Part shown: positions 18,612 to 27,866 of the stretch, piece by piece
Layout: the number at the start of each line of letters is the position of its first letter
Position numbering within the stretch: position 1 is the stretch's first letter
Source: Nostoc sp. UHCC 0302
Lineage (GTDB): Bacteria; Cyanobacteriota; Cyanobacteriia; Cyanobacteriales; Nostocaceae
Direction: 5' to 3'
Assembly (NCBI RefSeq): GCF_038096175.1
Contig: NZ_CP151101.1
Coordinates: 294,431-358,430, forward strand
Length of the DNA: 64,000 bases
Translations under genes and position numbers: made by a program
The notes under the pieces: model-generated
What the model was told of the DNA's origin: nothing
The model's database searches: none
The model's input: the letters and a program-made list of their open reading frames with translations, nothing else

Positions 18612-20465
18612 GTGGCTTACTGTATAAATCACATTTGTAATCAGCGCCACAATCCTGATAATGTTGAAAATTGTTTAGCCTGCGGAACTCCCTTGTTAAT
18701 AGATGAGCGTATCCGTTTGCTACGCCCATTACGACCTTTAGAAAAAGGTATAGACAGCTATACAGATGTTTTCGAGGTTGAAGATATAGACCCTCAATGG
18801 GGAAAGAAGCCTCGAATAAGAGTAATGAAAGTATTGAAGTGGGAGGAACCTAAATACGTTGAACTAATGCGACGGGAAGCACAAGCATTAATCACCTTGT
18901 TTCATCCAGGAATCCCCAAAGCTACTGGTAGTGATTACTTTACTTTTACGTTACCAAATGAACCACATCTAGAATTGCATTGTTTAGTAATGGAGAAAAT
19001 AGAAGGAGAGAATTTAGAGCAGTGGCTAAAAACTCATGGCAAAGTTTCTCAAAATGATGCTCTAGATTGGATGTTGCAATTATTAGATATTTTAGAGCAT
19101 GTACACAAACTAGGATATTTCCATAGGGATATCAAACCAACAAATATTATTCATCAACCAAATGGGAATCTGGCACTTGTTGATTTTGGAGCTGTACGGT
19201 CAGTAAGTAAAACTTACTTAGCAAAAGTAGGCTCTAGTGGCAGAGACAATATTACAGGAACTGGTAGTGGGAATGAGGTAACAGCAATTTTTACGGTAGG
19301 TTTCTCTGCGCCGGAACAAATAGATGGTCGAGCGTTACCGCAATCTGACTTTTATGCGCTGGGACGAACTATTGTCAATTTGGTTACTGGCATACCAATA
19401 ATGGAGCTACCAATAGAAGACAGAACAGAAAAGCTAATCTGGAGAGATAAAGCACAGCAGATTGATCAGCCTGTAGCAAATTTCATCGATGAACTGATAC
19501 ATCCCTCTCCAGGATTTCGACCACAAACTACGGAAATAATAAGAGAACGAATACAAAGGCTTCCTTGGGAAAGTCAAGTTCATCATTTTCTTAAGTCTAA
19601 AGTTTTTGAGATTGGAAGATTGGTAGCAAGCGGATTAATAATTCTTGGAATTGGGCAGCTATTTGCACCTAGTGTAGCTAATTATTTTGTTTATCAAGGA
19701 GAGAAATCAGGGGCAAGGAATGATTATCAAAGCGCACAAAGTCTTTTTGGCTGGGCAATCAAAACTAACCCTTCAACTAAACTTGCTATTTCTAAGTATT
19801 ATTTTGATAAAGCTTATCGGCTGATGATTACAGGTGATATTAAAGCAGCCAAGAAGGATTATGAGCTTTCTATTAAATATAATAATCAAAATTTAGATGC
19901 CTACAATTTCTTAGGAATAACCTGTCAGCAATTATCAGATAGTTCCTGTGTAGAAAAGGTTTATAAAAGATTACTTGAATTCAACCCAAATGATTGGACA
20001 GCCCATTATAATCTCGGACGTTTTTATGATGAGCAAGGAAACTATGAATTAGCAGAAAAAGAATATAATATAGCCATTAAAAGCAGTAGCTCAGCGATAA
20101 TAGCTATTAATAACTTATCCAGGCTGAATATTAAAATCGGGGATTACAATACAGCCATTTCTTTAGCAAAGTCTGGATTAAGAAAAAATAAAGATCCCTT
20201 AATACAAGCTGCATTATATAAGAATTTGGGTTGGGCAAGTTTAGAACAAAATAAAATAAGTGATGCTGAGAAATATTTAGAGAAAGCACTTAGTTTAGAT
20301 GAGCAAAGAATAGATGCTTATTGCCTGTTAGCTAAAACGCAAGAAGCATTAGGTAAAATCGATGAGGCGAGATTTTCTATAGAATTATGCTTACTTGCTA
20401 AGTCTACAGATTCAGACATTCCTCTATTCAGACAGGAACTGCTAGATCGGATATTAAAAAAATGA
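18612..20465 (+). CDS. Ser/Thr protein kinase with N-terminal zinc ribbon, transmembrane segment and C-terminal TPRs
   Basis: A 617-residue protein starting at GTG (RBS AGGAG upstream). Residues 4-24 contain four cysteines (YCINHIC, NCLACG) as a zinc ribbon typical of cyanobacterial kinases. The kinase domain shows the ATP lysine in RVMKVLK (K73), REAQAL, HRDIKPTN (171-178), DFG (191-193) and APEQ, so catalytic residues are present. A hydrophobic segment at about 335-355 (LIILGIGQLFAPSVANYFV) anchors it in the membrane. At least five TPR units follow (for example AHYNLGRFYDEQGNYELAEK). It should phosphorylate proteins at the inner membrane, with the TPRs outside or as a docking site. It is the middle gene of a three-gene unit. 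Confidence 0.88.
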   Translation: MAYCINHICNQRHNPDNVENCLACGTPLLIDERIRLLRPLRPLEKGIDSYTDVFEVEDIDPQWGKKPRIRVMKVLKWEEPKYVELMRREAQALITLFHPGIPKATGSDYFTFTLPNEPHLELHCLVMEKIEGENLEQWLKTHGKVSQNDALDWMLQLLDILEHVHKLGYFHRDIKPTNIIHQPNGNLALVDFGAVRSVSKTYLAKVGSSGRDNITGTGSGNEVTAIFTVGFSAPEQIDGRALPQSDFYALGRTIVNLVTGIPIMELPIEDRTEKLIWRDKAQQIDQPVANFIDELIHPSPGFRPQTTEIIRERIQRLPWESQVHHFLKSKVFEIGRLVASGLIILGIGQLFAPSVANYFVYQGEKSGARNDYQSAQSLFGWAIKTNPSTKLAISKYYFDKAYRLMITGDIKAAKKDYELSIKYNNQNLDAYNFLGITCQQLSDSSCVEKVYKRLLEFNPNDWTAHYNLGRFYDEQGNYELAEKEYNIAIKSSSSAIIAINNLSRLNIKIGDYNTAISLAKSGLRKNKDPLIQAALYKNLGWASLEQNKISDAEKYLEKALSLDEQRIDAYCLLAKTQEALGKIDEARFSIELCLLAKSTDSDIPLFRQELLDRILKK

Positions 20466-20508
20466 TAAGATCCTGAGAGAGAATAATACTAAATAACCAA
20501 GAAAAGTT

Positions 20509-21507
20509 GTGAAAAGAAATACAAAATATTGGTTAGCTTTATGTTTAACTGTTTTGATATCAACAGATATACCATTGCAGGCAAGTGTGTCATTAGTAAG
20601 AGTCAAGAGAAATCAAGTTCGTTGTGATCCAATTGGTAGATTAATAGATAAGGGTGACAAGCGCTTTGATGCCAAAAGCTTAATTTGTGAAAAAGAAAGC
20701 ATAGAAGTTTTGAATGGTGGTACGATTAGATTTTTCTGTTACAGTTCTGGGAAGATTTTAAAATTATCTAGTGGTGTTGTTTCAGACAAATGTCCCAAGG
20801 CTGAATCCATTAGTGCTAATTGTAATCGTGACCATGTTGTGGGGTGCTTTCGTCCCAAAGGAGGCACAGAAGAGAGCGATGAGCCAACAATCATTTCTCC
20901 TTACAGTACCGCAACCTTGAATCCTCGGCCAGAGATAACTTGGACTCCTGTTAAAGGCGCTACTTCTTATAAAGTCCAAGCAAAAAGTTTTGAGTTTGGG
21001 TGGGAAAAAGTTGTGAATCAAACTCGGCTTGCCTATCCGAGTGATGAAAAGGAATTTCAGCCGGGGGGTATATATACAATATATGTCTTTGCTTATAAAG
21101 ATGGGAAAATTTTGAACTATGACTCATCGCCTGTTAACCTATTGCATACAGCTTTACAAGAAGAAATTGCACAAAATATTAAACGTATCAAAGAGTTAAA
21201 GTTACCGTCAGATGAAACTGTTCTTGATACAGATGCTATCTATGCGGCAGAAAATCTTTTGAATGAAACAATTGAGATGTTAAAAACGGCAACAGCGACT
21301 CCTAGCCGAAATCCAACTCTTTACAGAGTACTGGGCGATCGCTATTTGATGGCTTGGTTGCCAAACGAAGCTAAACCTCAATATACTAAGGCATTGGAGT
21401 TAGCGAAAAGTAGTAATAATTCAAAAGAATTAGAAAAAGCGCAAGAAGGGTTGAAGATGGTGGATTTTTACAACCAACTTCCAACTAGGAGGAATGGAGC
21501 CCAGTAG
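20509..21507 (+). CDS. Exported protein with FecR-like and fibronectin-III-like segments
   Basis: A 332-residue protein starting at GTG, with an N-terminal signal peptide (about 1-26, YWLALCLTVLISTDIPLQA). Residues 30-110 resemble a FecR-type domain (SIEVLNGGTIRFFCYSSGK). A Fn3-like segment follows at about 128-200 (PRPEITWTPVKGATSYKVQA) and a helical TPR-like tail (YLMAWLPNEAKPQYTKALEL). Such proteins are commonly encoded next to CHAT/TPR genes in cyanobacteria. It lies 43 bp after the kinase gene, and its 3' end overlaps by 40 bp the 3' end of the convergent CHAT gene. Its likely place is the periplasm or cell surface. Its role is unknown. Confidence 0.7.
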   Translation: MKRNTKYWLALCLTVLISTDIPLQASVSLVRVKRNQVRCDPIGRLIDKGDKRFDAKSLICEKESIEVLNGGTIRFFCYSSGKILKLSSGVVSDKCPKAESISANCNRDHVVGCFRPKGGTEESDEPTIISPYSTATLNPRPEITWTPVKGATSYKVQAKSFEFGWEKVVNQTRLAYPSDEKEFQPGGIYTIYVFAYKDGKILNYDSSPVNLLHTALQEEIAQNIKRIKELKLPSDETVLDTDAIYAAENLLNETIEMLKTATATPSRNPTLYRVLGDRYLMAWLPNEAKPQYTKALELAKSSNNSKELEKAQEGLKMVDFYNQLPTRRNGAQ

Positions 21508-23993
21508 TAATATTTTTTATATTGGGGATTTGACAGTAAACTCAATTGTGCCTGACGTAGTGCTTCTGCCTTGGTTAAACCATTGTTCAAGCCTTTGTAA
21601 AATTCCTTCATGAGCAAAGCAGTAGAGTTGGCATCTACACGCCACAAAGTAGCGACAGTACTACGCGCACCTGCCTGGGCAGCTATTCCCGCAATGCCCA
21701 TCACTGACTGCTTGTTGCCTTTTGCAGTTTCGCAGGCGCTGAGGACAAGTAACTCAATAGCATCTTGACTATTTTGAGTTTTACCTCTAATTAAACTGTC
21801 AAAGTCTTTAATATTAATTAGCTGATCATAGGCTACCAATACTGTTTTGAGTGGGTCAGAACTGAATTGACCGTGGGTAGTAATATGGACGATGGGAAAA
21901 TTCTTTTGAGTCAGTTCTTCCTTAAACCTTTTAAGAGTGAAGTTATCATCTAATAAAGCTAGTGAAGATTTAGTTTGTTTTTCTACATTTTTTGCCTCCT
22001 GTGTAGATTGTGGTAAATCATCCATATTTTCAGGCGCATTTGGATCTAATGAACTGGGGCCAGGTTTAGATAGTCCAGCTATTAAAGCTCTCATCTGGTT
22101 TTCACGTAGTATTTTAGGCTGTCTTATCCTGGAACCTAGAGTTTCTGCAATACTGTAATGTTTGATTAAATAATCTTTTCCGTCATATAGCAATGCCATT
22201 GGTAAGCTTTGGAAAGACTTATCTAAAGTGAACACTAGTGTTCCTGATGGGGGAAGATATTTTTTAATTGGTGCAATTAAGTTCTCATAAATGGCCTGAG
22301 AATGATAAGTAATAGCACTCTCACTAATGGCAATAAGTTTTTCGCCTTGTAGTACTTCTAAAAGCTGATTAATATGGGAGCTAATTAGCTTAGATGCAAC
22401 AGAATGATGGTGGAGTGAACCATCTGCTGACTGGAGAATTACTTCTATAGTATCTCCTAAATCAATAATATTAATTATAGATGGAGCGCTTTTGAGATTT
22501 TGAAGTTCATTCAAAGCAACAAGGTCAAGCTTACCGCAGCGGAGAAAGTTTTCTAAGCGTGCTATTTGCAGTCCTTCATTTATTTGTATTACTCGTTTTA
22601 GATCCGGATTAGGAGATGCTAAGAGTAATCGAATATAATTGCGATATGTTGGTTCCATCTCCTCCTGAAAAGAAAACTGCAAATCTCCATTAGTTGATAA
22701 AAGGCTATCGCGAACTTGAGTCATATGTGCGATCGCTGCACTATAATTCTGAATCGCTAGGTCGGTTTTGCCCTGCTTTTGGTAAATCTGCCCTAACTGT
22801 TGTTGCCATTGATAAGCGATGTCCGAAGCCCGAATTGATTGGGCTAATCCTAAAGCTTTGTTAAAATATACCTGTTTTTGTTCTGTTTGAGTTTCTAATT
22901 TACCTAAAGTTCCAAAACTATAGGATAACCATCGTGTACTATTAATAGTTTGAGCCATTTGGAGAGCCAGCTTACTATATTGAACGGCTGCTGCTTTCAA
23001 CTGTTCGTTTGGTATCTGGCTCAGGTTATTAGCAAAGTTCAGTCTAGTATAAATAGAGGATTCAGGTGGTAGCTCCAAAAAGGCAGAAGAGTTTTCTTCT
23101 ATTTGAGCCACCAGTGTTGTAATCTGCTGATTAATTTGAGTATGCAGGCTTGCTTGATTTGGTTGATTACTTAGCCATTTCTGCCAATTTATTAATAAAG
23201 TTAAATGATTTAGTTGAGCTTTTAATTTAGCTGAAGAAGAGATATTGGGTATGCTTTCTACTAGTTGGTAATATTCTAATGATTTCTGCACCCTTTGTGG
23301 AATAATATCAGCAATACTCTGTCGAAAGCTTGGTTCTTCTACCCAGGAGTATTTATTTCGCAATTGGTCATAGCTTGCCTGTTCCAGATTACCCAGAGAC
23401 AGATAAATATCATAAAGATTTTCTGATGGTGCTAGTTTAGCCAGCCTTAATGCTTCTTGCAAGACTGTTTCAGATTCATTTAAATTACCTAAAATTCGTA
23501 AGACATTTCCTAGATTTTGTAATCCACGCAAATTAACTGATGTTGCTTTTTGCTGAGCAATCACTGCCATCAGTTGCTCTTTGGTCATAGCTTTTTGTGA
23601 TGCAGCGTTGCAAATATCTAGATTTGCGTCCAACTTTAAAGCCTGTAAAAGTTTAATACAAGCTTGTTCATGTAAACCTAAAGATTGTAAAGCAAGATTT
23701 TGATTAATTAGGCTTCTGGCAATTCCTTCTTGGTCATTTAGCTGGCGATAAATTTTTGTAGATTCTGACCAAGTTTCTAGGGCTTTGTTTGCCTGATCTA
23801 CGGCTAATTGTTTGTAACCCAACGAAGTTAGAGACGCTGCTTGATTATGTTTTGACTGTTTGTCTACAGCTTGGGTAGGAGAAGATGATTGGATTACAAT
23901 TAGAGACAGCCCTAGAATGCCTGAGAAGAGATATTTAAAACAGGGTTGAGATAAAATCATCATTATTTTTATTACTGTGGTGCTGAAAAACAA
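21468..23993 (-). CDS. Exported TPR-CHAT domain protein (putative caspase-like protease)
   Basis: An 841-residue protein with a signal-peptide-like segment (about 20-45, YLFSGILGLSLIVIQSS...TQA). A long array of TPR-like helices covers about 50-450 (for example GIARSLINQNLALQSLGLHE). The C-terminal CHAT domain has the catalytic pair His707 in VHITTHGQFS and Cys754 in LLVLSACETAKG, followed by GIAGIAAQAGARSTVATLWR and the usual WAPFLLVG end. CHAT proteins are caspase-like proteases or scaffolds. Export would place it outside the inner membrane. The first ATG overlaps the TpsA gene by 22 bp; the Met pair at codons 11-12 begins just after the TpsA stop and is an alternative start. It is the last gene of the TPS cluster. 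Confidence 0.85.
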   Translation of the reverse strand: MFFSTTVIKIMMILSQPCFKYLFSGILGLSLIVIQSSSPTQAVDKQSKHNQAASLTSLGYKQLAVDQANKALETWSESTKIYRQLNDQEGIARSLINQNLALQSLGLHEQACIKLLQALKLDANLDICNAASQKAMTKEQLMAVIAQQKATSVNLRGLQNLGNVLRILGNLNESETVLQEALRLAKLAPSENLYDIYLSLGNLEQASYDQLRNKYSWVEEPSFRQSIADIIPQRVQKSLEYYQLVESIPNISSSAKLKAQLNHLTLLINWQKWLSNQPNQASLHTQINQQITTLVAQIEENSSAFLELPPESSIYTRLNFANNLSQIPNEQLKAAAVQYSKLALQMAQTINSTRWLSYSFGTLGKLETQTEQKQVYFNKALGLAQSIRASDIAYQWQQQLGQIYQKQGKTDLAIQNYSAAIAHMTQVRDSLLSTNGDLQFSFQEEMEPTYRNYIRLLLASPNPDLKRVIQINEGLQIARLENFLRCGKLDLVALNELQNLKSAPSIINIIDLGDTIEVILQSADGSLHHHSVASKLISSHINQLLEVLQGEKLIAISESAITYHSQAIYENLIAPIKKYLPPSGTLVFTLDKSFQSLPMALLYDGKDYLIKHYSIAETLGSRIRQPKILRENQMRALIAGLSKPGPSSLDPNAPENMDDLPQSTQEAKNVEKQTKSSLALLDDNFTLKRFKEELTQKNFPIVHITTHGQFSSDPLKTVLVAYDQLINIKDFDSLIRGKTQNSQDAIELLVLSACETAKGNKQSVMGIAGIAAQAGARSTVATLWRVDANSTALLMKEFYKGLNNGLTKAEALRQAQLSLLSNPQYKKYYYWAPFLLVGSWL

Positions 23994-26485
23994 GAACTTG
24001 CGGATAACGAAGCAGCATCAGAGGTTGGAATTGCTTCGTTTGTCGTTAAAAATAAATTTCCTTGAGAATCTCGGCTTACACTATTGGCTTCTATAATTTC
24101 TATAGGCTGCTTACTTGTTGATGAATTCGGGGACTGCAAATTATTGACCGCTTCAACTGCATTTTGCTCAAGATTATTATCCGCTATCCCATTAGGGTTA
24201 GGTTGTAGGCTACGAAAATTATGAACTACAATGTTACTCACTCCTGTGCCTGCTTGGGCATGACAGGTTGAGGTGACTTGAGGATCTTCTGAAATTCCTT
24301 TTACTTTTAGTTGAATAGGGTAAAGGTGAGGATCAACAATGTTAAATTGAACAGTACCATTAATTCCGAACTGAGAACTTGCTGTAATAAAGCTATCAAA
24401 GGAAAGGAAGAGTCCTTTAGCATTAATTGTGATATTTCCACCACGACCCTCAAAGGCATCTGCGGCAATACCACTGTTCTTTAAAGCAGATATTATGTCT
24501 GCATTGAGAACAATATTTCCCCCATTCCCCTTATTATCTGCGGACGCGGTGATAGTACTTTCGTCATTCAAAAGCAAATCTCTTGTATTCACTTGAATCT
24601 CACCACCTTCACCGGAAGCAGTTGAGGCAGCAACAGAACTTTTCTTATCTAAAGAAACAGAAACAGCATTAATTGTGAGCTTACCACCAACAGTACTGGT
24701 TCCCTCATTTGTGATACTAGCTTGTCCACCATTTGTTATATTTAAGCGTTCAGCATTGATAATTACTTCTCCAGGGGAACCACTTGGGAGGGAAGGAGAA
24801 CCAAATAGTTTTTGAGTTGCTATATCTGCTCTGATGGCAGAAGAGTTTACTGTCCCGCTTACTTTTATATTACGAGCATTAATATTAAGAGTTCCGGCAT
24901 TACCAAATCCTCTAGTAGAAGTATTAAGCTTTGCGTGTTCTCCTACTACTAAGAGTGAAGTGTTAAGGTTTAAACTCCCAGCATTTCCCTGCAATACAGT
25001 CTCAGCAGATAAGTAACTAGGAATATAGTTTATGTATTCTTGACCTGAATTAATTAATTCAGCGGAGTTTAAAAGTTTTACATAATTGGACGCATTTATA
25101 TTTACATTTCCTCCATCTCCTGATCCACGAGCTAGAGATGTTATTGCTCCTCCGTCTTGGGCTGAAAAATTTCTAGTTGATACTGTTATATCTCCTGCTT
25201 TTCCCGAACTTAAAGAAGTAGCATTTATGGCACTATTATTAGTATATTTACTAGATGAAAAACCAGTTAAATCAACTGATTTAGCAGCATCTATGTTGAT
25301 ATTGCCGCCAATACCATCACTATAGTTTCTAGTACCAATAATTCCTCCTTCTTGAAGAACTAAATTATTAGTAATAATTTTGATATCTCCTCCAGTACCA
25401 GAACCTATTGATTCAGTTTTTAAAAGGCTAAGAAATTTACCATTTGAAGAAACTCTGCTCACTTTAAGCGATTCGGAGGCATTAACTTTTATAGCTCCCC
25501 AATTTTGCGATCCAAAGTTCTGGATTAGAGCTATTGAACCTTCGTCAAAAGAAATCTGCTTTCCTTGTAGGACAATTAAGCCACCGATATTCCCACTGGC
25601 ATCTATTAATGATTGTTTCAATAAATTAATGTTTTTAAAGTAAGGCGATCCTTCGTAGCTCAGAGTCCACCCTTGATTTACTGGGCTAAGGCTAACGAAA
25701 CCAGAATAAACAGCACCTAACTCAATTATTCCTTGCTCTGCGGTTAAATTACCGCCCTCTAAGTTAATATCACCTCCCACCAAAGCTAGTGTTTTTCCTT
25801 GAGCTACACGTAATCCAGAAATACTAATGTTTCTCTTAATAGGAGAGTTAAGTCCGCTTGGAGCTATCAATCCATTAGCTATTCCCTGAACTTGGATACT
25901 TCCAGAATTATTGGTTATTTGTAAACCAATGGGTCTACTAATAGTCAAAACTGTTTCCGTTTTGCTGCCATTTGTTTTGAAATCAAAACCATCTGCAAAT
26001 TTGATAGCATTAGCAGTACTTGCAAAAAATGAACCCCCGATGTTTAATTGGGCATTGGGGCCAAAGATAATTCCGTTAGGATTGATTAAGAAGACATTAG
26101 CGATACCGTTGGCTTTCAAAATGCCATTGATATTAGAAATTGAATTTCCTGTAATTCGAGTAAAGATATTTTGAATATTTATACTATTATTAAAGTAAGC
26201 TGTACTTCCTGAGACTATAGAAAATTGCTCAAAGCTATGGAACCAATTATTACCTTTTTGAGTACCGCCCTCAATGACATTAGTATTACCCTGGGGTGTG
26301 ACTTGAGAATTAATAGGTAATGTTTTATCTGGTGATATTTGTGCTGTGACTGATAAACAAGTAAACAGCAGATAAGATAAAGCACTGCCTTGAATACTCC
26401 AGAATAATACTTGACTACGTTTAAATTTAGGATTTTTATTTAATCTTTTTTTTAAGCTTTTCATAAATTTTACTGAAAAATCCAT
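23972..26485 (-). CDS. TpsA-type exoprotein with filamentous haemagglutinin N-terminal (TPS) domain
   Basis: An 837-residue protein with a signal region up to about residue 50 (LFTCLSVTAQ). A TPS secretion domain at about 50-200 shows the hallmark motifs NVIEGGTQKGNNWFHSFEQF and NPNGIIFGPNAQLNIGGSFF. The rest is beta-helix-like repeat sequence rich in Gly/Asn (GGDIKIITNN, GKAGDITVS, GGNVNINA). It should be secreted across the outer membrane by a two-partner TpsB pore, which is encoded two genes upstream on the same strand. The C-terminal 90 residues are Ser/Asn-rich and end with a cysteine near residue 833 (SSCFSAPQ). It is a likely surface adhesin or secreted factor; the target is unknown. 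Confidence 0.88.
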   Translation of the reverse strand: MDFSVKFMKSLKKRLNKNPKFKRSQVLFWSIQGSALSYLLFTCLSVTAQISPDKTLPINSQVTPQGNTNVIEGGTQKGNNWFHSFEQFSIVSGSTAYFNNSINIQNIFTRITGNSISNINGILKANGIANVFLINPNGIIFGPNAQLNIGGSFFASTANAIKFADGFDFKTNGSKTETVLTISRPIGLQITNNSGSIQVQGIANGLIAPSGLNSPIKRNISISGLRVAQGKTLALVGGDINLEGGNLTAEQGIIELGAVYSGFVSLSPVNQGWTLSYEGSPYFKNINLLKQSLIDASGNIGGLIVLQGKQISFDEGSIALIQNFGSQNWGAIKVNASESLKVSRVSSNGKFLSLLKTESIGSGTGGDIKIITNNLVLQEGGIIGTRNYSDGIGGNINIDAAKSVDLTGFSSSKYTNNSAINATSLSSGKAGDITVSTRNFSAQDGGAITSLARGSGDGGNVNINASNYVKLLNSAELINSGQEYINYIPSYLSAETVLQGNAGSLNLNTSLLVVGEHAKLNTSTRGFGNAGTLNINARNIKVSGTVNSSAIRADIATQKLFGSPSLPSGSPGEVIINAERLNITNGGQASITNEGTSTVGGKLTINAVSVSLDKKSSVAASTASGEGGEIQVNTRDLLLNDESTITASADNKGNGGNIVLNADIISALKNSGIAADAFEGRGGNITINAKGLFLSFDSFITASSQFGINGTVQFNIVDPHLYPIQLKVKGISEDPQVTSTCHAQAGTGVSNIVVHNFRSLQPNPNGIADNNLEQNAVEAVNNLQSPNSSTSKQPIEIIEANSVSRDSQGNLFLTTNEAIPTSDAASLSASSCFSAPQ

Positions 26486-26646
26486 AAAATTAACTCTATA
26501 ATTTTTAGTTTTTGTAGAAAGTCCATTGTTTTTGATGTTATTGTACTACTTATCAACTTTTCACCTCATTTAGCTTTTGCTTTTAAAATAATATGAAGTA
26601 GAGATTTGAAGTATAAATATAATAATCTCTACTCCATATAAACCGA

Positions 26647-27444
26647 TTATTTTAAAAGTGCTTTAACAAAAAAATAGTGAGGCCCATAGACCTCACGAGG
26701 CGGAAATTTAAGAGTAAAACGACCAAAGTTAGCTCCTTCATCTCCTGCTTGAACAACTAATGCATCCCAGCCGTAGATAGAAAAGAACTTTTCTGGTTCG
26801 TCACATTCGTATTTAAAGTATTGAGCTAGAGGTTCATTTCTTTGGGATACAAGATAAGAGTTCATGATATCAGCCAGAAACCAGCTACCCGAAATACTTA
26901 ATTGAGTAATTACTCTAAGCAATTGATGTACTTCTGTTTCATTGAGATAATATAACAATCCTTCTGCCAGCCACACGGTAGGTATTTCTAATTTGTACCC
27001 TTTAGCTAAAAGTAAATCTGCCCACAATTCTGTTATATCTACTCCAAGAGAATAGCGACTGCATTCGCTAGGTGTATTCCCTAAAACAGAGTTTTTATAT
27101 TCAAGTATTTCTCTACGATCCAATTCGTACAAATGGGTATTAGGTTTCCAGGGAAGTCGGAAAGCTCTGGTATCCATTCCGGCTCCTAAAATAACAACTT
27201 GTTGTATTTTCTCTGTGTGCAATATTAGGAAATCATCAAAAAAACGGGTACGTACAGCAATAATTGGTTTCCCTTCTTTATCATACTCTTTAACTTTAGG
27301 CTCTATTTCAGCAATAATTTCTTTTCCAGCAAGTACAGCTGCTAATGGATCTTTGAATAAACCATCGGCTCTTTGTGTTTCTAAAGCCCGAACAGCAGCC
27401 GCCATACGTGCAGATAAACTAACTAAATCTTGAGTTTCAGACAT
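26647..27444 (-). CDS. SAM-dependent methyltransferase, leucine-carboxymethyltransferase-like (Ppm1/TcmP type)
   Basis: A 265-residue cytoplasmic enzyme. The N-terminus ARMAAAVRALETQRADGLFK with DPLA, then TRFFDDFL, the SAM-binding loop VVILGAGMDTRAFRLPW and the acidic strand-end YELDR are diagnostic of the Ppm1/TcmP family of putative SAM methyltransferases. Later TVWLAEGLLYYL is the family's post-IV motif. The substrate is usually unknown in bacteria; O-methylation of a carboxylate or of a secondary metabolite is typical. It lies between the TpsB and TpsA genes on the same strand, so it may modify a product of this cluster. The gap of about 420 bp upstream suggests its own promoter. Confidence 0.8.
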   Translation of the reverse strand: MSETQDLVSLSARMAAAVRALETQRADGLFKDPLAAVLAGKEIIAEIEPKVKEYDKEGKPIIAVRTRFFDDFLILHTEKIQQVVILGAGMDTRAFRLPWKPNTHLYELDRREILEYKNSVLGNTPSECSRYSLGVDITELWADLLLAKGYKLEIPTVWLAEGLLYYLNETEVHQLLRVITQLSISGSWFLADIMNSYLVSQRNEPLAQYFKYECDEPEKFFSIYGWDALVVQAGDEGANFGRFTLKFPPREVYGPHYFFVKALLK

Positions 27445-27866
27445 TTTTATTCAGAAATAAATTTTGTAGAGATCAGTTCAAACTTGCCATAATTAGTAAA
27501 AGTCTTGAGCTATCAAAGCCAAAACTTTTTTGTATTAATCTTCTGTATGTATCTGATACTTTTATTGCATAATGTGGAAGTTTTAATTAAAATACTAGAA
27601 TTCATTATGTTTAATTAGTAGCTTTAGATAAATATACCATCAATATAATTTACTAATACTAAAAAATATTAATAAGTATAATTAATTTGTCCAGCGAGTA
27701 ATTGGAGCAATTAAAATTTTATCTAGCCATTTGCTAGAACAATAAAAATTATTTATTTAATCTCGTATGATTCTCATTAAGAAACTAAGGTGTGGATAAG
27801 GCTTAGAAAAACGTACACGATTTTTTAAAAAATTTTAGTAATTCAGCTTCAAAAGTAGAATAAGCT
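27445..27866. other. AT-rich intergenic region
   Basis: No ORF or clear repeat. It is very AT-rich with several TAATATT-type tracts. It probably holds the promoter of the methyltransferase gene. Confidence 0.4.
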